NCBI RefSeq assembly: GCF_039538765.1
Contig: NZ_BAABCJ010000001.1
Coordinates: forward strand, 806,001-870,000
Direction of reading: 5' to 3'
Origin: Zhihengliuella alba
GTDB taxonomy: Bacteria; Actinomycetota; Actinomycetes; Actinomycetales; Micrococcaceae
DNA length: 64,000 bases
In this document: in pieces, positions 41,488-49,573 of the stretch
How the letters are laid out: every line of letters starts with the position of its first letter
Position numbering within the stretch: position 1 is the stretch's first letter
The notes under the pieces: model-generated
The model's database searches: none
What the model saw: the letters and a program-made list of their open reading frames with translations, nothing else
What the model was told of the DNA's origin: nothing
Made by a program: the position numbers and the translations under genes

Positions 41488-42945
41488 GTGATCACCCAAC
41501 AGGTCGGGCTCTCGGCCCGCGCGCTCCAGTCCAGCCTCGCCGACGCCCTCGCGGACATCGTCTCCGGGCTCGAGCCGCCGGCGGAGTTCCCCGCCGACGC
41601 CCTCGCCGAGGCCGAGCGGGCGGCCGCCGACGTCGTCCTGCCGGACCTGGACCTCACGGACGTCGAGTTCGTGACCATCGACCCACCGACGTCCACGGAT
41701 CTCGACCAGGCGGTCCACATCGAGCGCGACGGCGACGGCTTCACCGTGCGCTACGCCATCGCCGACGTGCCGTCCTTCGTGCAACCCGGCGGAGCGCTGG
41801 ACCGGGCGACCCGCGAGCGCGGCCAGACCGTCTACCTGCCGCACCGCCGGGTCGGCCTGCACCCCGAGGTCGTCGCCGAGGACGCCGGCAGCCTGCTGCC
41901 GGACCGGGGCCGGGGCGCCTACGTCTGGACGTTCGGGCTCGACGCCTCCGGAGCGGTGGTCCGCACCGGCCTGGAGCGGGCGACGGTCCGCAGCCGGGCC
42001 AAGCTCAGCTACGAGGGCGTCCAGTCCGCCCTCGACGCCGGCGAGACCGACCTGCCGGGCGGCGGGACCCTGCCGCTGCTGCGCGAGGTCGGCACGCTCC
42101 GCGGCGCGCTGGAGCGCGAGCGCGGCGGGGCCAGCCTCAACCTGCCCGAGCAGGAGGTCGAGCTGGACGAGTCCGGGCGCTACGAGCTGGTCCAGCGCGG
42201 AGGACTGCCGGTGGAGGACTGGAATGCCCAGATCTCCCTGATGACCGGCATGGAGGCGGCGCGCATCATGCTCGAGGGGCGCATCGGCGTCCTGCGCACC
42301 ATGCCGGGCCCCGACGAGCGCCGCGTCGCCGAGTTCCGCCGGCAGGCCGAGGCCCTGGGCCATCCCTGGCCCGAGGGGCAGCCGTACGGCGAGTTCCTCG
42401 CCTCGCTGGACACCTCCGATCCGGAGGCCCTGGCCCTGATGCACGCGGCGACGATCCTGTTCCGCGGCGCCGACTACACGGCGTTCGACGGCGAGGTGCC
42501 CGACGACGTGGAGCAGGCCGCGATCGCGGCGCCCTACGCGCACACGACCGCCCCGCTGCGCCGGCTCGTGGACCGATTCGTCCTGCAGACCTGCTGGCAC
42601 CTGGTCCACGGCGAGCCGGTGCCCGGGCCCGTCCGGGAGGCCCTGCCGGAGCTCCCCGAGCTCATGCGGGCGTCCACCCGCCGCGCGTCGGCCGCGGAGC
42701 GCGAGGCCATCGACGCCGTCGAGGCCGCGCTGCTGGCGGAGCGGATCGGGGACGAGTTCGACGCCGTCGTGATCGACGAGGACGGGACCATCCAGATCGT
42801 GGATCCCGCCATCATGGGCCGGGCCGAGGGCGAGGCCGCGCCGGGCGACCGCGTCAGGGTCCGCGTCGCCGAGGCGGACGTCGCCCGGCGCCGGGTGCGG
42901 TTCGAGATCACGGGGGCGCGGACGGGCCCCGGCGACCGCGGCTGA
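41488..42945 (+). CDS. RNB-domain ribonuclease (RNase II/R family)
   Basis: This 485-residue protein has an RNB exoribonuclease domain. The catalytic loop reads VTIDPPTSTDLDQAVHIE; three of the four Asp ligands are present, but the fourth (Asp210 of E. coli RNase II) is Gln. Other RNB segments are YAIADVPSFVQPGGALD, LSYEGVQSALD, YTAFDG and HTTAPLRRLVDRFV. It lacks the cold-shock N-domains of RNase R and is shorter. It likely degrades RNA 3'-5'. The GTG start lies 6 nt after TATTGT. The protein ends 327 bp before the DEAD-box gene. Confidence 0.9.
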   Translation: MITQQVGLSARALQSSLADALADIVSGLEPPAEFPADALAEAERAAADVVLPDLDLTDVEFVTIDPPTSTDLDQAVHIERDGDGFTVRYAIADVPSFVQPGGALDRATRERGQTVYLPHRRVGLHPEVVAEDAGSLLPDRGRGAYVWTFGLDASGAVVRTGLERATVRSRAKLSYEGVQSALDAGETDLPGGGTLPLLREVGTLRGALERERGGASLNLPEQEVELDESGRYELVQRGGLPVEDWNAQISLMTGMEAARIMLEGRIGVLRTMPGPDERRVAEFRRQAEALGHPWPEGQPYGEFLASLDTSDPEALALMHAATILFRGADYTAFDGEVPDDVEQAAIAAPYAHTTAPLRRLVDRFVLQTCWHLVHGEPVPGPVREALPELPELMRASTRRASAAEREAIDAVEAALLAERIGDEFDAVVIDEDGTIQIVDPAIMGRAEGEAAPGDRVRVRVAEADVARRRVRFEITGARTGPGDRG

Positions 42946-43272
42946 CGGCCTCGCGCCTTTCCGGCGGGCGCCGGGTTAGACTGGCCGCGTAGAGAAGGAT
43001 GCCCGATCGTACGAGTTAGACCATCTTTTGCAGCGTTTCCCAGCGAACCTGCCTTTGAGCGACGCCGCCCCACCGGGTGCGCACGTCGCCGCAGAAGACC
43101 ACGATCGGCTCCGCTGGACGCGCCAGCGTCCGCCCCGTCCGCGGGACCGACCCCGACCGCCCCCGTTCACCGCATCCGCCGACGAGCGGCCGACGCGACG
43201 GGCAGAGCGCCCCGGGCCGGCTCCTCGATGCGAGACGGCAGCGAGGCTGGCGCCGAGAAGAATGAGAAGTCA
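42946..43272 (+). other. 327-bp gene-free stretch: probable long 5' leader of DEAD-box helicase
   Basis: No convincing protein gene is present. From the -10 box at 42977 the stretch holds GAGAAGG, then a 6-codon reading frame (ATG 42999 to TAG 43019, MPDRTS), then a relatively T-rich patch (43020-43045), and a perfect 6-bp hairpin (CGCTGG/CCAGCG, 43112-43128). The helicase TTG is reached at 43273. Long structured leaders on cold-shock-type helicase genes are common elsewhere. Regulation by temperature, RNA or translation is inference. Confidence 0.5.
42977..42982 (+). promoter_or_regulatory. -10 box of DEAD-box helicase operon
   Basis: TAGACT implies transcription from about 42989, giving a leader of ~285 nt before the helicase start at 43273. 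This contrasts with the leaderless neighbours. Confidence 0.5.
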
Positions 43273-44937
43273 TTGACGACCACACCTGAGAACACCAACG
43301 AGGAGAGCACGGCTCCCCTCGAAGCCCCGATCGAAGCCCCCGCCGAGGCCCCCGAGCAGACGTTCGCCGACTTCGAGCTGCGCGGCGAGCTCGTGAAGTC
43401 CCTGGCGGACGCCGGCATCCTCGCCCCGTTCCCCATCCAGTCCATGACACTGCCGATCGCGCTCAGCGGCCACGACATCATCGGGCAGGCCAAGACGGGC
43501 ACGGGCAAGACGCTCGGATTCGGCCTGCCCGTCCTGCACCGCGTCGTGAATCCCGACGAGCCCGGCTACGGCGACCTGCCGACCCCCGGTGCGCCGCAGG
43601 CCCTCATCGTCGCCCCGACCCGCGAGCTGGCCGTCCAGGTGGCCCAGGACCTGACCAAGGCCGCCCGGCTGAGCTCCACCCGCATCGCCACCATCTACGG
43701 CGGGCGCGCCTACGAGCCGCAGATCGAGCAGCTCGAGCAGGGCGTCGAGGTCGTCGTCGGCACGCCCGGCCGCCTCCTGGACCTGCACAAGCAGCGCCAC
43801 CTGAATCTGAGCAACATCCGGATGATCGTCCTGGACGAGGCCGACGAGATGCTGGACCTGGGCTTCCTGCCGGACGTCGAGCGCCTGCTCGGCGCCCTGC
43901 CGGCGGTCCGCCAGACCATGCTCTTCTCGGCGACCATGCCGGGGCCGGTCATCACCATGGCCCGCCGTTTCATGTCCCAGCCCACCCACATCAGCGCGCG
44001 CGACCCGCTGGACGAGGGCATCACCAAGAAGGACATCCGCCAGGTGATCTTCCGGGCGCACCCGCTGGACAAGGACGAGATCGTCGCGCGCATCCTCCAG
44101 TCGGAGGGGCGCGGCCGCACCATCGTCTTCGCCCGCACCAAGCGCAGCGCCGCCAAGCTGGCCGAGGAGCTCTCCGACCGCGGGTTCTCCGCGGGCGCGC
44201 TCCACGGCGACCTGGGCCAGGGCGCCCGCGAGCAGGCGCTACGCGCTTTCCGCAACCACAAGATCGACGTGCTGGTCGCCACCGACGTCGCCGCCCGCGG
44301 CATCGACGTCGACGACGTCACGCACGTCATCAACCTCCAGTGCCCGGAGGACGAGAAGACCTACGTCCACCGCGTCGGCCGCACCGGCCGCGCCGGCAAC
44401 AAGGGCACCGCCGTGACCCTGGTCGACTGGGAGGACCTCCCCCGCTGGAGCCTCATCAACAAGGCCCTCGGCCTCGACCGCCCGGAACCGGTGGAGACGT
44501 ACTCGTCCTCGCCGCACCTGTACACCGAGCTGAACATCCCGGAGGGCACCAAGGGACGCCTCCCCCGCCACCAGCGCAAGCTGGACGGTCTGGCCGGCGA
44601 GGCCGTCGAGGACCTGGGCGAGACCGGCAAGCGGCCCGCCAAGGAATCCGCGGGCGGGCGGGGACGCTCGCGCGGCGGACGCGGCGGCGGCCGGGCGGAG
44701 AGCGGGCACGACGGCGAGCGCCGTCACGGCCGCGGCCACGGACGGGCCGACCGCCCGAACCGGGAGGCCACCGGCGAGGGACGGGGCCGCCGCGCCGAGT
44801 CGGCCGAGGCCGAGCCGACCCGGGCCTCCGGGGCGGGCGCCGACGCCGGCGGTGCGGGCAGCGCCGAGCCGCGCCGTCGTCGTTCCCGGACCCGTCGCCG
44901 CAACGGCGAGGTCGTGAAGAACTCCGACTCCGAGTAA
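43273..44937 (+). CDS. DEAD/DEAH-box RNA helicase (RhlE/DeaD-like)
   Basis: This 554-residue ATP-dependent RNA helicase has a complete motif set: Q-motif FPIQSMTLP, Walker A AKTGTGKT, VAPTRELA, VLDEADEMLDLGF (DEAD), FSATMP, FARTKRSAAKL and HRVGRTGRAG. After ~residue 420 the tail is Arg/Gly-rich and ends in a very basic RRRRSRTRRR cluster, typical for non-specific RNA binding. The TTG start at 43273 gives LTTTPENTNE; an ATG at 43228 would be the alternative. The stop is 3 nt before a DNA methyltransferase gene, so they form one operon. Confidence 0.93.
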   Translation: MTTTPENTNEESTAPLEAPIEAPAEAPEQTFADFELRGELVKSLADAGILAPFPIQSMTLPIALSGHDIIGQAKTGTGKTLGFGLPVLHRVVNPDEPGYGDLPTPGAPQALIVAPTRELAVQVAQDLTKAARLSSTRIATIYGGRAYEPQIEQLEQGVEVVVGTPGRLLDLHKQRHLNLSNIRMIVLDEADEMLDLGFLPDVERLLGALPAVRQTMLFSATMPGPVITMARRFMSQPTHISARDPLDEGITKKDIRQVIFRAHPLDKDEIVARILQSEGRGRTIVFARTKRSAAKLAEELSDRGFSAGALHGDLGQGAREQALRAFRNHKIDVLVATDVAARGIDVDDVTHVINLQCPEDEKTYVHRVGRTGRAGNKGTAVTLVDWEDLPRWSLINKALGLDRPEPVETYSSSPHLYTELNIPEGTKGRLPRHQRKLDGLAGEAVEDLGETGKRPAKESAGGRGRSRGGRGGGRAESGHDGERRHGRGHGRADRPNREATGEGRGRRAESAEAEPTRASGAGADAGGAGSAEPRRRRSRTRRRNGEVVKNSDSE

Positions 44938-44940
44938 GGG

Positions 44941-45813
44941 GTGGAACCGACGCGATCCGCGGCGTGGACCCCCACGGGCCCGAACCTGGTGGTCCACGCC
45001 GACAACGCCGACTACCTGCCCTCACTGCCGGACGGCGCGTTCACGCTCATCTACGTGGACCCGCCGTTCAACACCGGCCGCAGGCAGCTGCGCCAGTCGA
45101 CCACCAGCGTCCGCGTGGCCGACGGCGAGGGCGACCGGGTCGGCTTCAAGGGGGTCTCCTACTCGACGCTCCGCGGTGCCCTGCGCAGCTACGATGACGC
45201 CTTCGACGACTACTGGGGCTTCCTCGAGCCGCGCCTCCGGGAGGCCTGGAGGCTGCTCGCGGACGACGGCACGCTCTATGTGCACCTGGACTACCGCGAG
45301 GTGCACTACGCCAAGGTCATGCTGGACACGATCTTCGGCCGCGAGAGCTTCCTGAACGAGATCGTCTGGGCGTACGACTTCGGGGGCCGGTCCAAGAACC
45401 GGTGGCCGGCGAAGCACGACAACATCCTCGTGTACGTGAAGAACCCCGCGGCCTACCACTTCGACGCGGCCGAGGTGGACCGGGAGCCCTACATGGCGCC
45501 CGGTCTGGTCACGCCCGAGAAGGCGGCCCTGGGCAAGCTCCCCACCGACGTTTGGTGGCACACGATCGTCTCCCCCACCGGCCGCGAGAAGACCGGCTAT
45601 CCCACACAGAAGCCGCTCGGGGTGCTGCGCCGGATCATCAGCGCCAGCTCGCGGCCGGGCGACTGGGTCCTGGACTTCTTCGCCGGGTCCGGGACCGCTG
45701 GCGCGGCCGCGTCCCAGCTGGGGCGACGGTTCGTCTGCGTCGATGCGAACGAGGAGGCGGTGCACGTCATGGGCGAACGGCTCGGCGAGCACGCCGCCGT
45801 CGTCCGCCCCTGA
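44941..45813 (+). CDS. beta-class DNA adenine methyltransferase, orphan
   Basis: This 290-residue protein has the circularly permuted beta-class order. Catalytic motif IV DPPFN comes first (near residue 40), then a variable target-recognition region (about 60-180), then SAM-binding motif I FFAGSGTAGAAA near residue 247. KTGYPTQKPLGVLRRII is the segment typical for adenine-N6 enzymes of the N4/N6 MTase family. No restriction endonuclease or specificity gene is adjacent, so it is an orphan enzyme. The GTG start lies 3 nt after the helicase stop, with TAAGGGG before it. The recognition site cannot be read from sequence. Confidence 0.88.
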   Translation: MEPTRSAAWTPTGPNLVVHADNADYLPSLPDGAFTLIYVDPPFNTGRRQLRQSTTSVRVADGEGDRVGFKGVSYSTLRGALRSYDDAFDDYWGFLEPRLREAWRLLADDGTLYVHLDYREVHYAKVMLDTIFGRESFLNEIVWAYDFGGRSKNRWPAKHDNILVYVKNPAAYHFDAAEVDREPYMAPGLVTPEKAALGKLPTDVWWHTIVSPTGREKTGYPTQKPLGVLRRIISASSRPGDWVLDFFAGSGTAGAAASQLGRRFVCVDANEEAVHVMGERLGEHAAVVRP

Positions 45814-45828
45814 CTCGGCACCCGCGGC

Positions 45829-46677
45829 TCAGAGGCCGACGGGGCGGCTCCCGGTGCCGGCGGCGACGATCCGCTCGAGCATCTCCGGCGCCGTCGAGTT
45901 CTCGCCGAGCCGGTTGGGCTTCCCCGTGCCGTGGTAGTCGCTGGACCCGGTGACGATAAGGTCGTGCTCGGCGGCGAGCTGGCGCAGCCTCCGGCGGCCC
46001 GGCTCCGGATTGTCGCGGTGGTCGATCTCAAGTCCTGCCAGCCCGGCGGCGATCATCGCCTCGAGGACGTCCTCGCCGACCACGCGCCCACGCTCGGAGG
46101 CCACCGGGTGCGCGAACACCGGGACCCCGCCGGCGCCGGCGACGAGCCGCACCGCCTCGACCGGGTCGAGCGCGTAGTGGCCCACGTAGTACCGCGACCG
46201 GTGGGAGAGCATCGTCTCGAAGGCGCGGGAGCGCGTGGGGACCACGCCGGTCGCCACGAGGGCGTCGGCGATGTGCGGCCGCCCGATCGTCGCCCCCTCC
46301 GCCGTGTGCTCCATGACGGTCTCCCAGCTGATGGGGAAGTCCTCGCCGAGCAGGTCCACCATCCGCCGGGCCCGGTGCATCCGCGAGTCCCTGGCCCGCC
46401 CGATCTCCGCGAGCAGTCCCGGATCCGCCGGGTCGTGGAGATAGCTGAGCAGGTGGACGCTGATCCCGGCCCGCGTCATGCAGGAGACCTCCATGCCGGG
46501 GACGAAGCCGAGGCCGAGCTCCTGGGCGGCGGCCGCGGCCTCGTCCCAGCCGGCGGTCTGGTCGTGATCGGTCAGCGCGACGACCCCGAGCCCGGCCGCG
46601 GCAGCCGCCCGCACGAGGTCCCGCGGCGACTCCGTGCCATCGGAGACCCGGGAGTGCGCGTGCAGATCGATCAGCAT
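45829..46677 (-). CDS. PHP-domain phosphatase (3',5'-nucleoside bisphosphate phosphatase-like)
   Basis: This 282-residue protein has PHP metal motifs: DLHAHSRVSDG at the N-terminus, LTDHDQTAGW, GMEVSC, RPHIADAL and FAHPVASERG, ending in GSSDYHGTGKPNRLG. The set is that of YciV/TrpH-type enzymes that hydrolyse 3',5'-bisphosphonucleotides or short RNAs, not of HisK or polymerase X. The ATG is 6 nt after TATGGT; longer upstream readings lack support. It is convergent with the methyltransferase and divergent from pepP. Confidence 0.9.
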   Translation of the reverse strand: MLIDLHAHSRVSDGTESPRDLVRAAAAAGLGVVALTDHDQTAGWDEAAAAAQELGLGFVPGMEVSCMTRAGISVHLLSYLHDPADPGLLAEIGRARDSRMHRARRMVDLLGEDFPISWETVMEHTAEGATIGRPHIADALVATGVVPTRSRAFETMLSHRSRYYVGHYALDPVEAVRLVAGAGGVPVFAHPVASERGRVVGEDVLEAMIAAGLAGLEIDHRDNPEPGRRRLRQLAAEHDLIVTGSSDYHGTGKPNRLGENSTAPEMLERIVAAGTGSRPVGL

Positions 46678-46683
46678 GCCACC

Positions 46684-46689
46684 ACCATA
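46684..46689 (-). promoter_or_regulatory. -10 box, leaderless start of PHP gene
   Basis: TATGGT on the minus strand ends 6 nt before the ATG at 46677. Confidence 0.6.
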
Positions 46690-46723
46690 GTCCGGCCCAG
46701 TGGTGGAGTCCGCCGCCGAATGA

Positions 46724-46729
46724 GACGAT
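46724..46729 (+). promoter_or_regulatory. variant -10 box before aminopeptidase gene
   Basis: GACGAT ends 6 nt before the GTG at 46736. It is the same hexamer and spacing as before the E1-like gene at 11041. Confidence 0.35.
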
Positions 46730-46735
46730 GTGTCG

Positions 46736-48286
46736 GTGATGACTGAAGACAACCCCACTTCTGGCAGCGATCAGCCCATCGAGGACCGTGTGAACAACCG
46801 TTCGCAGCGTCCCTCGTCGGAGGCGTTCAAGGAATTCATGGCGAGCCACTGGGCTCCCGCCGACACCTCGCTCCCGCCCGAGGACGCCGTGGCGCCCTTC
46901 GCGGCGCAGCGGCGGAGGAAGCTCTCCGAGCGCTTCCCCGGCGAGCGTCTGGTCGTCCCGGCCGGACCGCTGAAGGTCCGCTCCAACGACACCGACTACC
47001 GGTTCCGCCCGCACTCCGGGTTCGCCCACCTCACGGGCCTCGGCCTGGACCACGAGCCCGACGCGGTGCTGGTGTTCGAGCCGGTCGCGGACGGCACCGG
47101 CGACGACGGCGGGAACCACCGGGCGACTCTCTACTTCCGCCCCATGGCCGGCCGCGACTCGGAGGAGTTCTACTCCAACGCCCGCACCGGCGAGTTCTGG
47201 ATCGGACCGCGTCCCACGCTCGCGGAACTCCAGGCCCGGCTCGGCCTGCCGACGGCCCACATGGACGAGAAGCTCGAGGACGCCATCACGGAGAACGCCG
47301 GCAACCAGGCCCTCGGCGGCCTGCGGATCCGCCTGCTGCGCGACGTGGACCTCAACTGCGACGCCCTAGTGGACACCTCCCGCATCAACACCGCCGTCGA
47401 TCTGGAGGAGTCGGACCGGCTCGACGCGGAGCTCGCCGAGGCGCTCTCCGAGATCCGGCTGGTCAAGGACGAATGGGAGGTCGAGCAGATGCGCACGGCC
47501 GTCCAGGCCACCATCAACGGCTTCCACCAGGTCGCCAAGGCCCTTCCCCGGGCCGTGGAGCACAAGCGCGGCGAGCGCGTCGTGGAGGGCGCGTTCTTCG
47601 CCCGTGCCCGCGAGGAGGGCAACGACCTCGGCTACGACACCATCGCGGCCTCCGGCAACAACGCCACCGTGCTGCACTGGATCCACAACAACGGGCAGGT
47701 CAACGCGGGGGACATGATCCTCGTCGACGCCGGCGTCGAGGCCGACTCCCTCTACACCGCGGACATCACGCGCACCCTGCCCGTGAACGGGACCTACTCC
47801 GAGGTCCAGCGGAAGGTCTACCAGGCCGTCCTCGACGCGCAGGGCGCGGCGTTCGAGGTCGCGAAGCCGGGGAGCCGCTTCCGCGACCTGCACCAGGCCG
47901 CGATCACCGTTCTGGCCCAGCGCTTGGACGAGTGGGGCCTGCTACCCGTGTCCCTCGAGGAGGCGCTCTCCGACGAGGGCCAGCAGCACCGCCGCTGGAT
48001 GCCGCACGGGACGAGCCACCACCTCGGACTCGACGTGCACGACTGCGCGCAGGCCAAGCGCGAGCTCTACCTCGACGGTGTGCTGGAGCCCGGCATGGTC
48101 TTCACGATCGAGCCCGGCCTGTACTTCAAGGCCGAGGACCTCGCCGTCCCGGAGGAGTACCGCGGAATCGGCGTGCGCCTCGAGGACGACGTGCTCGTCA
48201 CCGAGGACGGCTGTGTGAACCTGTCGGCCGACCTGCCGCGCTCGCCCGACGAGATCGAGGCCTGGCTCAAGGCCCAGCAGGGCTGA
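46736..48286 (+). CDS. pepP: Xaa-Pro aminopeptidase (aminopeptidase P family)
   Basis: This 516-residue M24 metallopeptidase removes N-terminal residues before proline. The metal ligands are visible in LVDAGVEADSLYTADITRTL (two Asp), HGTSHHLGLDVHD (His), FTIEPGLYFK (Glu) and GVRLEDDVLVTEDG (Glu). The N-domain has SNDTDYRFRPHSGFAHLTG, typical for aminopeptidase P. Start is GTG 46736 or ATG 46739; a GTG at 46730 also exists. A strong hairpin follows the stop. Confidence 0.94.
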   Translation: MMTEDNPTSGSDQPIEDRVNNRSQRPSSEAFKEFMASHWAPADTSLPPEDAVAPFAAQRRRKLSERFPGERLVVPAGPLKVRSNDTDYRFRPHSGFAHLTGLGLDHEPDAVLVFEPVADGTGDDGGNHRATLYFRPMAGRDSEEFYSNARTGEFWIGPRPTLAELQARLGLPTAHMDEKLEDAITENAGNQALGGLRIRLLRDVDLNCDALVDTSRINTAVDLEESDRLDAELAEALSEIRLVKDEWEVEQMRTAVQATINGFHQVAKALPRAVEHKRGERVVEGAFFARAREEGNDLGYDTIAASGNNATVLHWIHNNGQVNAGDMILVDAGVEADSLYTADITRTLPVNGTYSEVQRKVYQAVLDAQGAAFEVAKPGSRFRDLHQAAITVLAQRLDEWGLLPVSLEEALSDEGQQHRRWMPHGTSHHLGLDVHDCAQAKRELYLDGVLEPGMVFTIEPGLYFKAEDLAVPEEYRGIGVRLEDDVLVTEDGCVNLSADLPRSPDEIEAWLKAQQG

Positions 48287-48313
48287 CCCACCGGGTCCAC
48301 CGGACCGGACGCG

Positions 48314-48352
48314 GAGAGGCGGCGGCGAGATCGAATCTCGCCGCCGCCTCTC
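48314..48352. terminator. bidirectional terminator, pepP / general stress gene
   Basis: A perfect 17-bp stem with a 5-nt loop (TCGAA) lies 28 bp after the pepP stop, followed by a T-rich GTCTGTTG. Confidence 0.8.
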
Positions 48353-48429
48353 GTCTGTTGCCCCGCGTCCGGAGCCTTCCTCCGCCGGTCAGGTGCCATC
48401 GGCCGGGCCGACCGCCACGGCCGTCCGGC

Positions 48430-49419
48430 TCAGCGCTCGTCGGTTCGGGACTCCCCGGGCCGGTGCTCGTCGGTCAGCTGCTCGTCGGGCCGGTGCTCGT
48501 TGGTCCGCTGTTCGTCGGTCCGGTGTTCGTCGGTGCGGTGTTCGTCGGTTCGCTGTTCGGCCACCCGCTCATCGGACGGCGACGCCTCGCTCCTGGGCGC
48601 TTCGGCGTGCGCCTGGTCGGTGCCCGTCGCGGGCACACCGGACGTCCCGGACTCTGCAGATACACCCTCGGACGGCGTGGCCTGGGGCTCCTGCGCCTCC
48701 GGCTCGCGACGGGCACCGAAGCGCGGACGACCGTCGGGCAGGTCCTCGTAGCCGGAGCGCGGGCGCGACGCCGGTGCGGACGCCTGCTGTTCGGCGTCAG
48801 GGGCCGCTGACGGGGACTGCGCCGCCGGGGCCGGCGTCGACCCGCTCTGGTCCCGTGGGGCGCCCTGGTCGCGCGGGGCACCGTTGTCCCGCGGCGCCCA
48901 GGCCGGGGTGACGCTGCCGGCCTGGACCCGGCTCATCGGCAGGCTCGAGGCCAGATTCCGGGCCGCATGCGCGTGCTCGAAGGCCACCACGACGTCGTAG
49001 TAGCCCGCCATGATCTGGCTGGACGACGCGAAGTCCCGCTTGCCGCGGCGCAGCGAGTAGCCGACCACGCCCACGATCATCCAGATCGCCATGCCGAGGC
49101 CGATGGACGAGAGCAACTGGCTGATCGGGTTGCCGGTGGTGAACAGGCTCAGGAGGAGCCCCACGAAGATGCCGAACATGGCGCCCTGCGCCGCGCCCGA
49201 GAGGGCCACCCTGGGGTAGCTCAGCTTGGCCGTCACGCGCTCCACGCTCTTGAGGTCGCAGCCGATGATGCTGACGTTGGCGACGGGGAAGTCGTTGTCG
49301 GCCAGGTAGTCCACCACCTTCTGCGCATCGAGGTAGGACTCGTAGCGGCCGAGGATCTCGCCGCGCGGCAGCGTGAACTGGTCCTGCTGGGACGGAGTGG
49401 AACCAAACGGAGTCGACAT
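48430..49419 (-). CDS. general stress protein 17M-like membrane protein with repeat tail
   Basis: This 329-residue protein starts with a Gsp17M-like domain (LPRGEILGRYESYLDAQKVV, ANVSIIGCDLKSVERV). Two membrane segments follow (about 75-93, GAMFGIFVGLLLSLF; 105-123, GMAIWMIVGVVGYSL). A long disordered, Ala/Pro/Glu-rich tail begins near residue 170. The last ~45 residues are five-residue repeats of the TDEHR type. A similar membrane protein (Rv1234, from memory) neighbours the MgtE_N/CBS gene in mycobacteria. The ATG lies 6 nt after CACAAT. Function is unknown. Confidence 0.82.
   Translation of the reverse strand: MSTPFGSTPSQQDQFTLPRGEILGRYESYLDAQKVVDYLADNDFPVANVSIIGCDLKSVERVTAKLSYPRVALSGAAQGAMFGIFVGLLLSLFTTGNPISQLLSSIGLGMAIWMIVGVVGYSLRRGKRDFASSSQIMAGYYDVVVAFEHAHAARNLASSLPMSRVQAGSVTPAWAPRDNGAPRDQGAPRDQSGSTPAPAAQSPSAAPDAEQQASAPASRPRSGYEDLPDGRPRFGARREPEAQEPQATPSEGVSAESGTSGVPATGTDQAHAEAPRSEASPSDERVAEQRTDEHRTDEHRTDEQRTNEHRPDEQLTDEHRPGESRTDER
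48436..48570 (-). repeat. 15-bp minisatellite, about nine units
   Basis: About nine consecutive 15-bp units, of the form TTCGTCGGTCCGGTG on the plus strand, fill 48436-48570 inside the C-terminus of the general stress gene. The unit encodes TDEHR/TDEQR-like pentapeptides. The frame is kept by the 15-bp period. Units at the ends are degenerate. Confidence 0.85.
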
Positions 49420-49425
49420 ACCCCC

Positions 49426-49431
49426 ATTGTG
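49426..49431 (-). promoter_or_regulatory. variant -10 box before general stress gene
   Basis: CACAAT on the minus strand ends 6 nt before the ATG at 49419; C replaces T at position 1. Confidence 0.4.
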
Positions 49432-49560
49432 CCCCCTCTCCCCGTCCGCGGGCTGTGATGGCCCGGCGGGTATCGCTGCGGGTGAACCCGCACGTCGCTC
49501 CGGGGCGCGCGACCGGCCCCGACGGCCGGCGACGGCGCAGCCCGGGCGGGGCACAGGCAG

Positions 49561-49566
49561 TAGCCT
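49561..49566 (+). promoter_or_regulatory. -10 box, leaderless start of PRC/MgtE_N/CBS gene
   Basis: TAGCCT ends 7 nt before the ATG at 49574. Confidence 0.6.
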
Positions 49567-49573
49567 TGAGGGC

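Noticed and set aside
40495..42609. A ~704-codon minus-strand frame opposite the RNB and ferritin-like region
   Set aside because: It crosses several real genes on both strands and lacks any domain.
43028..43276. An 82-codon frame ending on the helicase TTG as TTGA
   Set aside because: It starts at a TTG without a ribosome site, is Arg/Pro-rich as random GC-rich DNA is, and has no recognisable features. Coupling cannot be excluded but is not supported.
48436..48570. CRISPR-like array
   Set aside because: The repeats are 15 bp with no spacers and stay in frame in a protein tail. No cas genes are present.
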